A stretch of DNA of 64,000 nt. Origin: Synergistaceae bacterium. Its GTDB lineage: Bacteria; Synergistota; Synergistia; Synergistales; Aminobacteriaceae. Made by a program: the position numbers and the translations under genes. Numbering within the stretch: the first letter of the stretch is position 1; each line of letters opens with the position of its first letter. Positions 34,667 to 45,878 of this stretch are shown piece after piece. The stretch spans positions 1 through 64,000 of the forward strand of contig JAFYBQ010000028.1 in the NCBI GenBank assembly GCA_017540085.1. The letters are read 5' to 3'. The notes under the pieces were generated by a model that made no database searches, had not been told where the DNA came from, and was given only the letters and a program-made list of their open reading frames with translations.

Positions 34667-35869
34667 ATGGAAAAGCATGAACTTGTCATCATCGGAGCAG
34701 GCCCGGCAGGAATGTCGGCGGCAATTTACGGAAGGCGCGCGGGTCTTGACGTTCTCGTACTTGAGAGAGCAGCAACAGGCGGACAGATTAACATCACGGA
34801 CGAGATCGAGAATTACCCCGGTGTCGCACACGCAACAGGCCCGGAAATCGGCGACTTGCTGAAGAATCACGCGCTCAAATTCGGGACTGAGTTCCGCATG
34901 GTCGACAACAGCAAAGTAGAATTACGCGGCGACAAGAAAATCGTCATCACGAAAAAGGGCGGAGAAGAGAACGAAATCGAAGCCGAAGCTATCATCGTTG
35001 CAACGGGCGCGCATTTCCGCAGGCTCGGCTGTGAGGGTGAAGCGGAGCATATTGGGCAGGGCGTAAGTTTCTGCGCTGTGTGTGATGGCGCGTTCTTTGA
35101 GGATTTAGAGGTTGCCGTTGTTGGAGGAGGAAATACAGCGGTTGAAGAGGGCGGATACCTCACAAAATTTGCATCAAAAGTCTACATCATTCACCGCCGT
35201 GATGAGTTCCGTGCTGACCGTGCCGCAATCGCTCAGGCTCTCGCCAATCCCAAAATTGAACCCGTCTACAATACCGTTGTCGAGAAAATCGAGGGCGATG
35301 GAATGGTCGAAAATCTCGTGCTGAAGAACGTACGCACCGGGGAAATCTCAAACCTTCCTGTTTCGGGCGTGTTCATGTTTGTGGGACAGGAGCCGGATGT
35401 TGACTGCGTGAAAGGTCTCGTGAAGTCCGAGAAGGGCGGATGGATCATTACGAATGACCACATGGAGACATCAGTCGAGGGAATTTTCGCGGCGGGCGAT
35501 GTCAGAAGCAAATACCTGCGTCAGGTAATCACGGCAGCTGCTGACGGTGCAGTCGCGGCAATGGCGGCAAGCTCATACATCAACGAGCAGCTTCATTTGC
35601 GCTCAACACTCTTAGAGCCGGAAGAGGTCAAGGCGTTCTTCTACTCAAGCATTGACGAAGCACAGGTGAAACTGTCGAACGCTGTCGAGAATTGCGCGAA
35701 AGCAAAGGGCGTGAAAGTCCCGGTGATTGACGGCTACAGGAACGCGAGAATGATCGACAAGCTCGGACTCGCTGACAAAATGCCCGCAGTCGCAGTGATA
35801 AAGAAGGGCGTTGTTGACAAAGTAACGACTCTCAAGAGCGAGGCAGAAATTGAAGGGGCATTAGCATAA
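34667..35869 (+). CDS. trxB: Thioredoxin reductase with C-terminal thioredoxin-like domain lacking CxxC
   Basis: Residues about 1-312 are a standard FAD/NADPH thioredoxin reductase: IIGAGPAGMSAAIYGRRAGL, the redox CAVCD motif, VVGGGNTAVEEG for NADPH and GIFAAGDVR. It would reduce the grd thioredoxin. An extra domain of about 85 residues follows. Its end, MPAVAVIKKGVVDKV, looks like the cis-Pro and last strands of a thioredoxin. At the place where the CxxC helix should start it reads FFYSSIDEAQ, with no Cys pair. The domain may dock thioredoxin or GrdA. GGAGG lies upstream; a strong terminator follows. Confidence 0.92.
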   Translation: MEKHELVIIGAGPAGMSAAIYGRRAGLDVLVLERAATGGQINITDEIENYPGVAHATGPEIGDLLKNHALKFGTEFRMVDNSKVELRGDKKIVITKKGGEENEIEAEAIIVATGAHFRRLGCEGEAEHIGQGVSFCAVCDGAFFEDLEVAVVGGGNTAVEEGGYLTKFASKVYIIHRRDEFRADRAAIAQALANPKIEPVYNTVVEKIEGDGMVENLVLKNVRTGEISNLPVSGVFMFVGQEPDVDCVKGLVKSEKGGWIITNDHMETSVEGIFAAGDVRSKYLRQVITAAADGAVAAMAASSYINEQLHLRSTLLEPEEVKAFFYSSIDEAQVKLSNAVENCAKAKGVKVPVIDGYRNARMIDKLGLADKMPAVAVIKKGVVDKVTTLKSEAEIEGALA

Positions 35870-35887
35870 CAGCCCGGTGAAAAGTGA

Positions 35888-35923
35888 AAGCCTCCCCAGT
35901 GAATTTGCGAGGGAGGCTTTTTT
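35888..35923 (+). terminator. Rho-independent terminator after trxB
   Basis: Stem AAAGCCTCCC with GGGAGGCTTT, 13-base loop and T-run; ends the selA-to-trxB transcription region. Confidence 0.9.
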
Positions 35924-35973
35924 GTCACGGTGAAACTCTGAGGGCTAATAGTAGCTAGCTATGCCGTTACAGC

Positions 35974-36111
35974 ATGAAATACTTAATGGGAGTCGATGAA
36001 GGCACAACAGGGTGCAAGGCGGTATTATTTGATGAGGAAGGCAGGCAGATTTCAGACCGTGCTATAGGCTCAGGAGCTGGGCAGACGGGGACTCAGCTTA
36101 TGGAACGTTGA
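35974..36111 (+). pseudogene. N-terminal remnant of an FGGY-family carbohydrate kinase
   Basis: The 45 codons begin MKYLMGVDEGTTGCKAVLFD, the ATP-binding start of FGGY kinases (xylulokinase/glycerol kinase group), continue to EEGRQISDRA, then diverge and stop at a TGA. In the next frame, just before the stop, WNVDPCDI resembles the W-x-x-x-D-P-x-x-I segment found further into FGGY proteins, so a frameshift and a larger deletion both seem to have occurred. No ATPase C-terminal half is present. The full-length glycerol kinase at 58356 is a different gene. Confidence 0.7.
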
Positions 36112-36171
36112 CCCCTGCGACATAATCACACTGGGGATTTTTCGGTATCAGTCGGGCGTATATGCCCGGTC

Positions 36172-36921
36172 TTACGTCAATATATACTTCACGGCCTCAA
36201 AGATTAATCTGTAGACATAATATAACCTGCTCATGCCGTACTTCTTGTGAATACCGTAAATCTCATCAAGCCGCCTTTTTGCCTCGCACAGACTCTTCTT
36301 TGTACTCATTCCCCCGAATGTGAAATTGCTGATTACCTTGTCGACCGGGATTAACTTTTTCCCGTCAACATAAAGATGAGTCGCAAAGTCAAAATCATCG
36401 TGCGAATTAATCAGCGGATAGGGATACTTCAGCAATATTTCACGGGACGCAAACGCCGCAGGGTGGCACCAGTGAGACGTTGACCAGAAGAGTCCGCGTT
36501 TTGCGTGCTTTATGATGTTCCCCTTCCCCGTGATAACGTTCAGGCTTCCCCACGCAAGGTCGTATTTCTCTCGCCCGTAAAGCTCCGCCATCGTCTGAAC
36601 CGCGTCAGGCTCGTACCAGTCATCCGCGTTAATCTGCCCGACAATGACACCGTGAGCGAGTCGCGCTCCCTTGTTGAGAGCGTCATACATTCCCCGGTCA
36701 GGCTCGGAAATCACGCGCATGACTCTTCCCGGCCTCGCGCAGAATTTCTCCACATACGACTCCGCTATCATGGCCGTGTCGTCTTTCGAGGCTCCGTCAA
36801 TCACAATGTACTCTATATTCTCGTATGTCTGACTCATAACGCTCTCTATTGTCCGCGATATAGTTGCCTCAGCATTATATGAGACAGTCAGAACTGTAAC
36901 AGGCAGCGCGATTTTTATCAC
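36172..36921 (-). CDS. Family 2 glycosyltransferase
   Basis: A 249-residue GT-A fold glycosyltransferase. VLTVSYNAEATISRTIESVM is at the N terminus, YIVIDGASKDDT holds the nucleotide-binding Asp, and QINADDWYEPDAV gives the metal-binding DxD-like pair. The acceptor is unknown; proteins of this kind decorate lipopolysaccharide or exopolysaccharide. The GTG at 36921 overlaps a GAGG sequence, so a start a few codons further in is possible. It stands alone, divergent from hrcA. Confidence 0.85.
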   Translation of the reverse strand: MIKIALPVTVLTVSYNAEATISRTIESVMSQTYENIEYIVIDGASKDDTAMIAESYVEKFCARPGRVMRVISEPDRGMYDALNKGARLAHGVIVGQINADDWYEPDAVQTMAELYGREKYDLAWGSLNVITGKGNIIKHAKRGLFWSTSHWCHPAAFASREILLKYPYPLINSHDDFDFATHLYVDGKKLIPVDKVISNFTFGGMSTKKSLCEAKRRLDEIYGIHKKYGMSRLYYVYRLIFEAVKYILT

Positions 36922-36973
36922 CTCATTTTGGATTCAATGCCGCGATTATAGCAGATTAGTTTTCCCGTTAATG

Positions 36974-37002
36974 TTGACATTTTAGAGTCTCTCTGCTAAT
37001 CT
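36974..37002 (+). promoter_or_regulatory. Sigma70-type promoter of the hrcA operon
   Basis: TTGACA, 17 bases, TAATCT. It stands just upstream of the CIRCE operator, so HrcA bound at CIRCE would block transcription from it. Confidence 0.75.
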
Positions 37003-37020
37003 TATCCGCGCTAAATCGTA

Positions 37021-37047
37021 ATGGCACTCTTTGTGTGTGAGTGCTAA
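37021..37047 (+). promoter_or_regulatory. CIRCE operator (HrcA binding site)
   Basis: ATGGCACTC, nine bases, GAGTGCTAA. The right half matches the CIRCE consensus fully and the left half at seven of nine positions, with the correct nine-base spacer. It is the heat-shock repressor site for the hrcA-grpE-mtnN-dnaK operon. Confidence 0.92.
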
Positions 37048-37073
37048 AATCATAACAGGAGGTGAAAAATCAA

Positions 37074-38087
37074 ATGACGGAAAGGCAGTTAAGCATAATT
37101 CTTGCGGTAGTGTATGAGTACATAAAGACAGGAGAGCCGGCCGGGTCGCGCACGATTGTCCGAAAATACATAAAGGGACTCAGCCCCGCCACAATCCGCA
37201 ACGAGATGGCAGACCTCGAAGAGATGGGATACTTCTATCAGCCGCATTCGTCATCAGGGAGGCTCCCTACAGCGAGGGCTTACCGGGTTTATGTCGACTC
37301 CGTAACGTCAAGGGCGCGGAATCATTCGCAGTCTGAAGACATAAAGCAGGAAATTCTCGGCAGCAAGAGCGGAATCGAGTCCCTTCTCAGGCACGTGACT
37401 CACCTTATGGCGCGCCTCACAAACTGTGTGGCGGTCGCGGCGGTTCCGGCACTTGAGAACGCAGAGATTCAGCACATCGACTTCATACTCATGGGAGGCA
37501 ACAACATTCTTGCGCTGATTGTGCTTAAAGGCGGACTCGTCCATCATTCGCAGTTCACGCTTCCGTATGAGGTTGACGCGAAAACGCTTGAGGAGTTCAG
37601 CAGGAGGATTAACGCCTTTGCGGGCGGGCATTCGTGGAGCGAGGTCAAAGAGATTCTGTATCAGTACGCTTCATCGGGACTCACTGAGGCTGAGACTTCA
37701 TGCAGGGACGCAATAAGGGAGCTTGACAGATTTTTGACGGAGCAGAATTACAAGTTTTTCAGCTCAGGCGCAAGGAATATTCTTGACTTACCGCAGTTTC
37801 AGACAGTCTCACGGATTCAGGCCGTCTTGAATCTCCTAGAGCAGGAAAAGCCCCTTGCCCAGATGATAGAGAAATGCCGCAAAAGCAAAGCCCTTAATAT
37901 CACGCTTGGTGAGGAAAACGAAACCGAGGGCATGGAGGACAACGCAATGATCCTCATACCAGCGCGCCCCCGTCAGCAAAAAGCCGTGTTAGGTCTAATC
38001 GGGCCGCTGAGAATGGACTACGAGAAATCTATAAGCGTTCTTGAAACTGTAGCAGACATTCTTGACGAGGACTCATCAGGGAGGTGA
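37074..38087 (+). CDS. hrcA: Heat-inducible transcription repressor HrcA
   Basis: A 337-residue HrcA. The N-terminal winged helix has GSRTIVRKYIKGLSPATIRN and MGYFYQPHSSSGRLPTARAY, followed by the GAF-like and inserted domains. It binds CIRCE and is helped by chaperones to stay active, so unfolded protein lifts repression. The ATG at 37074 is chosen with AGGAGGTG about six bases upstream; the in-frame GTG at 37062 overlaps that site. It represses its own operon through the CIRCE at 37021. The stop overlaps the grpE start region. Confidence 0.95.
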   Translation: MTERQLSIILAVVYEYIKTGEPAGSRTIVRKYIKGLSPATIRNEMADLEEMGYFYQPHSSSGRLPTARAYRVYVDSVTSRARNHSQSEDIKQEILGSKSGIESLLRHVTHLMARLTNCVAVAAVPALENAEIQHIDFILMGGNNILALIVLKGGLVHHSQFTLPYEVDAKTLEEFSRRINAFAGGHSWSEVKEILYQYASSGLTEAETSCRDAIRELDRFLTEQNYKFFSSGARNILDLPQFQTVSRIQAVLNLLEQEKPLAQMIEKCRKSKALNITLGEENETEGMEDNAMILIPARPRQQKAVLGLIGPLRMDYEKSISVLETVADILDEDSSGR

Positions 38088-38092
38088 TGACA

Positions 38093-38620
38093 TTGGACGA
38101 GGAAAAATTAGAGGAGGAAGAAGAAGCACAGCCGGAAATTACAGAGAATGACGAGCCGGAAGACTCCGAGTCCGACAAGCTGAAGAAAGAAATTGACAGC
38201 CTCAAAACGGAAATAAAAACAGTGAGGGCGGATTTCTTCAACTTCCGTCAGCGGACAATCAAAGAGCGTTCCGAGACTCGAACCCGCGCAAAAGAGGAAG
38301 CAGTAACAGAATTTTTGCCTGTTCTCGACAACTTAGACCGGGCATTGATGGCAAGCAGTGATGACCCCGCCGGAATCGTGAAGGGAGTCGAGATGGTACA
38401 GCGTCAGTTTGTCGGAGTTCTTGAGGGACTCGGAGTCAGCGTCATAAAGACAGACGGCGAAAAGTTTGACCCCTCACTTCATGACGCAACAGGCACGGAG
38501 AATGTTGATGACCCCTCGCTTGACGGCGTTATAGTCGCGGAAGTCCTCAAAGGCTACAGGACAAAAGACAGGGTTTTGCGCCCGGCAAAGGTCATAGTCG
38601 GCAAAAAAACAGGTGAATAG
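38093..38620 (+). CDS. grpE: Nucleotide exchange factor GrpE
   Basis: About 175 residues. A very acidic start (Glu-rich) leads to a long coiled coil (about residues 30-90, with RADFFNFRQRTIKERSE), then the beta-domain with EKFDPSLHDATGTENVDDPS and VLRPAKVIVGK. GrpE speeds ADP release from DnaK. The TTG at 38093 lies eight bases after GGGAGG; an ATG at 38087 two codons earlier is the alternative. Confidence 0.94.
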   Translation: MDEEKLEEEEEAQPEITENDEPEDSESDKLKKEIDSLKTEIKTVRADFFNFRQRTIKERSETRTRAKEEAVTEFLPVLDNLDRALMASSDDPAGIVKGVEMVQRQFVGVLEGLGVSVIKTDGEKFDPSLHDATGTENVDDPSLDGVIVAEVLKGYRTKDRVLRPAKVIVGKKTGE

Positions 38621-38621
38621 T

Positions 38622-41163
<2,542 letters not shown>

Positions 41164-41203
41164 TGTAAATTGACATAATCCCCGCGCCTATCGCGGTATG
41201 TGT

Positions 41204-41260
41204 GGCAGTTAGGACTTTCCCATTCCCCTATCTTCAAGTCCTTTACTGCCTTATTTTTAT
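41204..41260 (+). terminator. Terminator of the hrcA-dnaK operon
   Basis: GGCAGTTAGGACTT (41204-41217) pairs with AAGTCCTTTACTGCC (41236-41250), two helices with a small mismatch, then TTATTTTTAT. The rest of the gap to 41426 shows no gene. Confidence 0.7.
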
Positions 41261-41426
41261 CTTACTCCGCAAGAAGACTCCCCGCATTGGCAAAAAATTC
41301 AGGAATCGCGCTGACAGCATGGCCGAGAAACAGTGAAGCCCCTCAACGAAAGCAGGGACGCTCCTACACTCAGAAGCAATCCCCGCCCAAAATACAACGC
41401 AGAAATTATTGTGTGATGTTCAGCCG

Positions 41427-42392
41427 TCAAACCGCCGCAGGAAATTTTGCTCCCTGCGACTCTCCGTCATGTATCTGCCTCAGAATCTCTACGGCAACTT
41501 CAAGAGCCTTCTTGCCGTCCCCGCCCCCTACAACAGGCTGCTTATGTTCCCTCACGCACCGCACGAAATCGGCAAGCTCCAACTTCAGCGGCTCGCTTTT
41601 CGGGAAAACGGGAGTCTCTCTGATCTCTACCTGGCCTTCAGGATTGTTCACGCACCGCGAAATCTGCACCGTCTGAAGCTCATAGTTCACCGTAATCTGT
41701 CTCTCGCGCTCGACAACCTCAAGCTGTCTGCATTTCTTCTGTGCGCACCTCGATGTCAGTATATGCGCCAGTGTCCCGTCCTCAAACGTTATGTGAGCGT
41801 CGGCAATGTCTTCATGCTCCGTGAAAACACATGCCCCCGTCGCGGCAATCCTCGCGATTCTTGACGGAACAAGGGACATCACTATGTCGATGTCGTGAAT
41901 CATAAGGTCAAGAACGACTCCTACATCATTGATTCGCGGCGTGAATGGTGCTGTGCGCCTCGCGTCAAGATATACGGGGCGGCAGGGTATCTGTGATATG
42001 TAGCGTATTGCGCTGTTGAAGCGTTCAATGTGGCCGACCTGAAGCACGAGATTCTTTTTGTCGGCAAGCTCTAATAATTCTCCGGCCTCTGAAGGTTTCA
42101 CAGTTACAGGTTTTTCGACAAGGACGTGAATCCCGGCCTCAAGTGCTTTCTTTGCGATTTCGTAGTGCTGGCTCGTCGGGACAACTACCGATATTGCGTC
42201 AGGCGATTTTCGGGTGATTAATTCGTCAAGTGAGCCGTAAGCAGGGACTCCGAGATGTTCGCCGATGAATCTTGCCCGGTCTATGTCGCTGTCGGCAACC
42301 CCTACAAGCTGTGCGTCAGGAAGCTCCGTGTATATCCTCGCATGATGCTGGCCTAAATGCCCTACACCTATAACCGCTACTTTCTTTGTCAT
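41427..42392 (-). CDS. Gfo/Idh/MocA-family oxidoreductase
   Basis: A 321-residue NAD(P)-dependent dehydrogenase. The Rossmann loop is AVIGVGHLGQHHARIY, the family Lys is in HVLVEKPVTVKPSEAGEL, and the probable catalytic His is in VLDLMIHDIDIVMSL. It belongs to the branch often encoded with lipid A or surface-sugar genes, but no such neighbour is present and the substrate is unknown. The ATG at 42392 is chosen because AAGGA precedes it; an upstream 35-codon extension is not protein-like. It is a single gene, convergent with dnaK. Confidence 0.85.
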   Translation of the reverse strand: MTKKVAVIGVGHLGQHHARIYTELPDAQLVGVADSDIDRARFIGEHLGVPAYGSLDELITRKSPDAISVVVPTSQHYEIAKKALEAGIHVLVEKPVTVKPSEAGELLELADKKNLVLQVGHIERFNSAIRYISQIPCRPVYLDARRTAPFTPRINDVGVVLDLMIHDIDIVMSLVPSRIARIAATGACVFTEHEDIADAHITFEDGTLAHILTSRCAQKKCRQLEVVERERQITVNYELQTVQISRCVNNPEGQVEIRETPVFPKSEPLKLELADFVRCVREHKQPVVGGGDGKKALEVAVEILRQIHDGESQGAKFPAAV

Positions 42393-42563
42393 GATTTGCG
42401 AATCCTTCCCCTTGTGAAAAATATCTCTATTGTTACTTATCACAAAATACGTAATTTTTGTGGCACGGAAATTTTCATGATTATATTTTTTTCTCACTGA
42501 CTTTGCAAATTCGGCGGTGTGGTATCATAAATCAAAATCCCAAATCAGAGAGAGTGAATCATT

Positions 42564-42896
42564 ATGACAAAACAGGAAATCCTCGCGAAAGTCAAAGAGT
42601 TAATCGCGGCTCCGTCAGTCTGCAAAAGTATAAAGTCAGCGGCAGAGTCCTACGTCAAGAATCAGGACAGAGAATCGGCGGAGGCTCTCGTGAAAGCTCT
42701 TGAGGCTGATGTACGCTCGGTGGACGAACTTATAGGGCTTTGCGAATCTGAGTCGGGCGCAAAATTTTTCGGAGCTGAGAAAGCCAAAGCTATGGCGGAA
42801 CAAGCAAGGGAGTCAAAAACTAAGGGCAACAAGTACTGCATATGCCCCGCGTGCCAGGCAGGAGGACTCATCTGGGAAAACAGGCAGGCACTGTAG
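42564..42896 (+). CDS. Small protein with C-terminal CxCPxC motif, unknown function
   Basis: A 110-residue mostly helical protein, rich in Ala, Glu and Lys, ending in KYCICPACQAGGLIWENRQA. Two Cys-x-x-Cys-like pairs overlap there and would suit a single metal site or a redox centre. I do not recognise the family firmly. It has GAGAG upstream and lies just before the phosphotransferase genes, but with its own gap. Confidence 0.6.
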   Translation: MTKQEILAKVKELIAAPSVCKSIKSAAESYVKNQDRESAEALVKALEADVRSVDELIGLCESESGAKFFGAEKAKAMAEQARESKTKGNKYCICPACQAGGLIWENRQAL

Positions 42897-42904
42897 CACA
42901 TAGG

Positions 42905-42933
42905 CGCAAAAATCCCGCTGTTTGTATTATAAT
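42905..42933 (+). promoter_or_regulatory. Possible promoter of ptsH-ptsI
   Basis: A perfect TATAAT at 42928-42933, 71 bases before the HPr start. The -35 region 17 bases upstream (CGCAAA) is weak, so only the -10 box is firm. Confidence 0.4.
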
Positions 42934-43003
42934 TTCCCGTAACAATATCCCGGTACAAATTGCACAGCTTTATTCATATCACACAGAAAGGAAGCACACA
43001 GTC

Positions 43004-43261
43004 ATGAAGGAATTTACGTACACCATCACCGACCCTGTAGGCATCCACGCACGCCCCGCCGGACTCCTCGTCAAAGAGGCAAAGAACTTCAAGAGCACAG
43101 CAACATTCATCAAAGGCGAGAAGTCAGCAAAAGCAACCGCCCTCATGAAGCTCATGGGAATGGGAATCAAGCAGGGTGATGAAGTCCTCGTGAGAATCGA
43201 GGGGGAAGACGAAGAAGCCTGCGCCGCCGCCTTGGAGAAGTTCATGAAGGAGAATTTCTAG
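43004..43261 (+). CDS. ptsH: Phosphocarrier protein HPr
   Basis: An 85-residue HPr. The phospho-accepting His15 is in TDPVGIHARPAGLLVKEAKN. The regulatory Ser46 of low-GC Gram-positives is replaced: residues 43-48 read KATALM, with Ala at 46, so HPr kinase control is unlikely. AAAGGAAG precedes the ATG. It is followed four bases later by Enzyme I. No sugar-specific EII gene lies in the window. Confidence 0.93.
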   Translation: MKEFTYTITDPVGIHARPAGLLVKEAKNFKSTATFIKGEKSAKATALMKLMGMGIKQGDEVLVRIEGEDEEACAAALEKFMKENF

Positions 43262-43265
43262 TGCC

Positions 43266-44978
43266 ATGAAAACCTTCAAAGGCACGAAAATCGTAAACGG
43301 GATAGCAATCGGCAAAATAAAAATCTACAAGGCTCCCGTCTACGAAATAAGTGAGGAGCTTGTCAGCGACATTTCAGCGGAGTTAGCGCGTTTCGAGGCC
43401 GCCCGCGTCAAAGTTCAGGAGGATCAGAACGCACTTTATGACAAAGAAATGAAAGCCGGACATAAGGACACCGCCGGAATATTCGAGGCTCACGCAATGA
43501 TGCTTGACGATGAGGACACCCTCATAGACCCGTGCAAAGAGATCATGGCCGAGGGTCATACAGCAGAATACGCCGTGAGAGAAGCATTTGACGAGGCCGC
43601 AAAGCAGTTCAGCGAAATGGAAGATGAATACTTCCGGGCAAGAAGCGCGGATGTTGTCGACCTCAAAAACTCAATGCTTGATGTGTTGTTCGGTGCTGAC
43701 ACTTCAAGCCTTCAGGGGACAGAACCCGCCATCCTCGTAGCGGAAGATTTAGCCCCCTCCGAAACCGTCAAGCTCGACAAGTCTTTACTTCTTGGACTCG
43801 TTACACGTCTCGGAAGCTCCAACAGCCACACCGCAATTTTAGCCCGCTCTATGAACTGGCCGACTCTGATTCAGTGCCATGATATAGCAGACGATTGGGA
43901 CGGAAAATTTGCCATTCTTGACGGCTACAACTCCTGCATTTACATTGAGCCGGAGCAGAAAATCATTGACGAGCTTTCAGCAAAGCAGGCCGAGGACAAG
44001 CGCAAAGAAGAGGAATTGCAGAAGCTCAAAGGACAGCCCAGCGTTACAAAAGACGGCAGGAAAGTCAAACTTTACGCCAACATAGGCGGGCCGAAAGACG
44101 TTAAAGCCGTAATCGAGAATGACGCAGAGGGAGTCGGCTTGTTCCGCTCGGAGTTCGTTTACCTCAACAGCAAGACAGACCCGACAGAGGAAGAGCAGTT
44201 CAAAGCGTACAAGCAGGTGCTTGAGGGACTCGCGCCCCGTATGGTAATCATAAGAACGTGCGACATTGGCGCGGATAAGACAATCGACTATATGAATCTC
44301 GACAAAGAAGAGAATCCCGCGCTCGGTTTCAGGGCTGTGCGAATCTGCCTTACCCGGCCGGATTTCTTCAAGCGTCAGTTACGCGCACTGCTCCGGGCTT
44401 CAGCGTTCGGCAATCTCGGTATCATGTTCCCGATGATAATATCCCGCTGGGAAGTCGTGAAATGCAAGGAGATTCTGAACGAGTGCAAAAAGGAGCTTGA
44501 GTCGGAGGGCGTGAAGATTGGCGAGTACCAAATCGGTATAATGATAGAGACACCCGCCGCGGCTTTGTGCGCTGACGAATTAGCCGAGGAGGTTGACTTC
44601 TTCTCGCTCGGAACGAACGACTTGACGCAGTACACGTGCGCTATTGACCGACAGAGCGCGAGTCTTGAGCCTTTCGCCAACACACATCACCCCGCTGTTC
44701 TCAGGCTCATACGCGAAACAATAGAGGCAGGACACCGCCATAACACATGGGTGGGAATCTGCGGTGAATTGGGAGCTGACCCGACATTGACGGAAGATTT
44801 CCTGAAATGGGGAGTCGATGAGCTTTCAGTCAACCCGAAAAGCATTTTACCCCTGCGCGGAAATGTGCGGAATGTTGACCTGTCGAAATACAAAACTGAA
44901 TCCCCGAAAGCTGAGGAAAAGCCCGAAACAGTACAGGCACCCAAGCAGAAGGGATTTTTTGGGAGGTTGTTTAGCTAG
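43266..44978 (+). CDS. ptsI: Phosphoenolpyruvate-protein phosphotransferase (Enzyme I)
   Basis: A 570-residue Enzyme I that moves phosphate from PEP to HPr. The active-site His lies in LGSSNSHTAILARSMNWPTL (about residue 189). The PEP-binding barrel has GVGLFRSEFVYLN, NPALGFRAVRICL and the catalytic Cys region NTWVGICGELGADP. A short Lys/Pro/Glu-rich tail ends the protein. AAGGAG lies in the end of ptsH. The ROK kinase starts one base after its stop. Confidence 0.95.
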   Translation: MKTFKGTKIVNGIAIGKIKIYKAPVYEISEELVSDISAELARFEAARVKVQEDQNALYDKEMKAGHKDTAGIFEAHAMMLDDEDTLIDPCKEIMAEGHTAEYAVREAFDEAAKQFSEMEDEYFRARSADVVDLKNSMLDVLFGADTSSLQGTEPAILVAEDLAPSETVKLDKSLLLGLVTRLGSSNSHTAILARSMNWPTLIQCHDIADDWDGKFAILDGYNSCIYIEPEQKIIDELSAKQAEDKRKEEELQKLKGQPSVTKDGRKVKLYANIGGPKDVKAVIENDAEGVGLFRSEFVYLNSKTDPTEEEQFKAYKQVLEGLAPRMVIIRTCDIGADKTIDYMNLDKEENPALGFRAVRICLTRPDFFKRQLRALLRASAFGNLGIMFPMIISRWEVVKCKEILNECKKELESEGVKIGEYQIGIMIETPAAALCADELAEEVDFFSLGTNDLTQYTCAIDRQSASLEPFANTHHPAVLRLIRETIEAGHRHNTWVGICGELGADPTLTEDFLKWGVDELSVNPKSILPLRGNVRNVDLSKYKTESPKAEEKPETVQAPKQKGFFGRLFS

Positions 44979-45878
44979 ATGTTATACGGAGCATTAGAGG
45001 CCGGCGGAACAAAAATGCTTTGCGCTGTCGGCAACGAAAACGGACAAATATTAGATCAGGAGTCAATTCCTACAACGACACCTGACGAGACTATGCCGAA
45101 AATCATCGAGTACTTCAAAGCAAAAGTATCGCCAGATCTCCCGGAGGAAGACAGAATTACAGCTCTCGGAATCGCCTGCTTCGGGCCTGTTGACGTGAGG
45201 CCGAAATCGAAAACTTACGGCAACATCCTCAACACACCCAAAATTCCGTGGCGCAATTATCCCATCCTCACAACGCTGAAAGACGCGCTGAATATTCCCG
45301 TCAGCATTGACACGGACGTGAACGGCTCACTTCTCGGCGAGGCTACATGGGGCTGCGCTCAGGGACTCACGGACGCGGTATATTTCACCATCGGCACAGG
45401 GATCGGAATGGGCGCGATGTCAGGCGGAAATCTCATTCACGGAATGCTTCACCCGGAGGCAGGTCATCTCTTCATGGTGAGGGTTGACGGCGACGACTAC
45501 AAGGGACACTGCCCCTCGCACGGAGCCTGCTTTGAGGGAATGGCAAGCGGCCCTGCTGTTCAGGAACGCTGGGGCAAACCGGGCAAGGAACTCGCCGACA
45601 TGCCGGAGGTCTGGGAGCTTGAAGCGAAATATATCGCACAGGCATTGACGGACATCACTATGGTGTTAAGCCCGCAGAAAATCATACTCGGAGGCGGAAT
45701 CATGAGCCAGACTCAATTGTTCCCGCTCATCAGGAAATATCTTGCGGAATACATCAACAATTACATCGACACAAAGGAACTCCGCAACATGAACGCTTAC
45801 GTGTCGCCCGCAGCCCTCAACGGAAATCAGGGCATAATGGGCGCATTGAAGCTCGCTGCAATGGCGGCGGAAGAATAA
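44979..45878 (+). CDS. ROK-family sugar kinase (fructokinase type)
   Basis: A 299-residue ROK kinase. The N-terminal phosphate loop is GALEAGGTKMLCAVG, the catalytic Asp lies in VSIDTDVNGSLLGEATWG, and the zinc site has HPEAGHLFMV with HCPSHGACFEG. The layout matches the fructokinase branch, which also acts on mannose, so fructose is the likely substrate. It is co-transcribed with ptsH-ptsI and would phosphorylate sugars that enter without a PTS or are released inside the cell. Confidence 0.88.
   Translation: MLYGALEAGGTKMLCAVGNENGQILDQESIPTTTPDETMPKIIEYFKAKVSPDLPEEDRITALGIACFGPVDVRPKSKTYGNILNTPKIPWRNYPILTTLKDALNIPVSIDTDVNGSLLGEATWGCAQGLTDAVYFTIGTGIGMGAMSGGNLIHGMLHPEAGHLFMVRVDGDDYKGHCPSHGACFEGMASGPAVQERWGKPGKELADMPEVWELEAKYIAQALTDITMVLSPQKIILGGGIMSQTQLFPLIRKYLAEYINNYIDTKELRNMNAYVSPAALNGNQGIMGALKLAAMAAEE

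Noticed and set aside
36152-36172. Terminator of the GT2 gene formed by CGGGC-GTATAT-GCCCG
   Set aside because: The hairpin is close to the stop but lacks a T-run on the minus strand, so it is not called.
41164-41426. tRNA-Sec or other tRNA gene after dnaK
   Set aside because: TTCAAGTCC near 41233 resembles a T-loop, but it pairs with an upstream AGGACTT in a terminator-like hairpin and no cloverleaf or anticodon arm fits.
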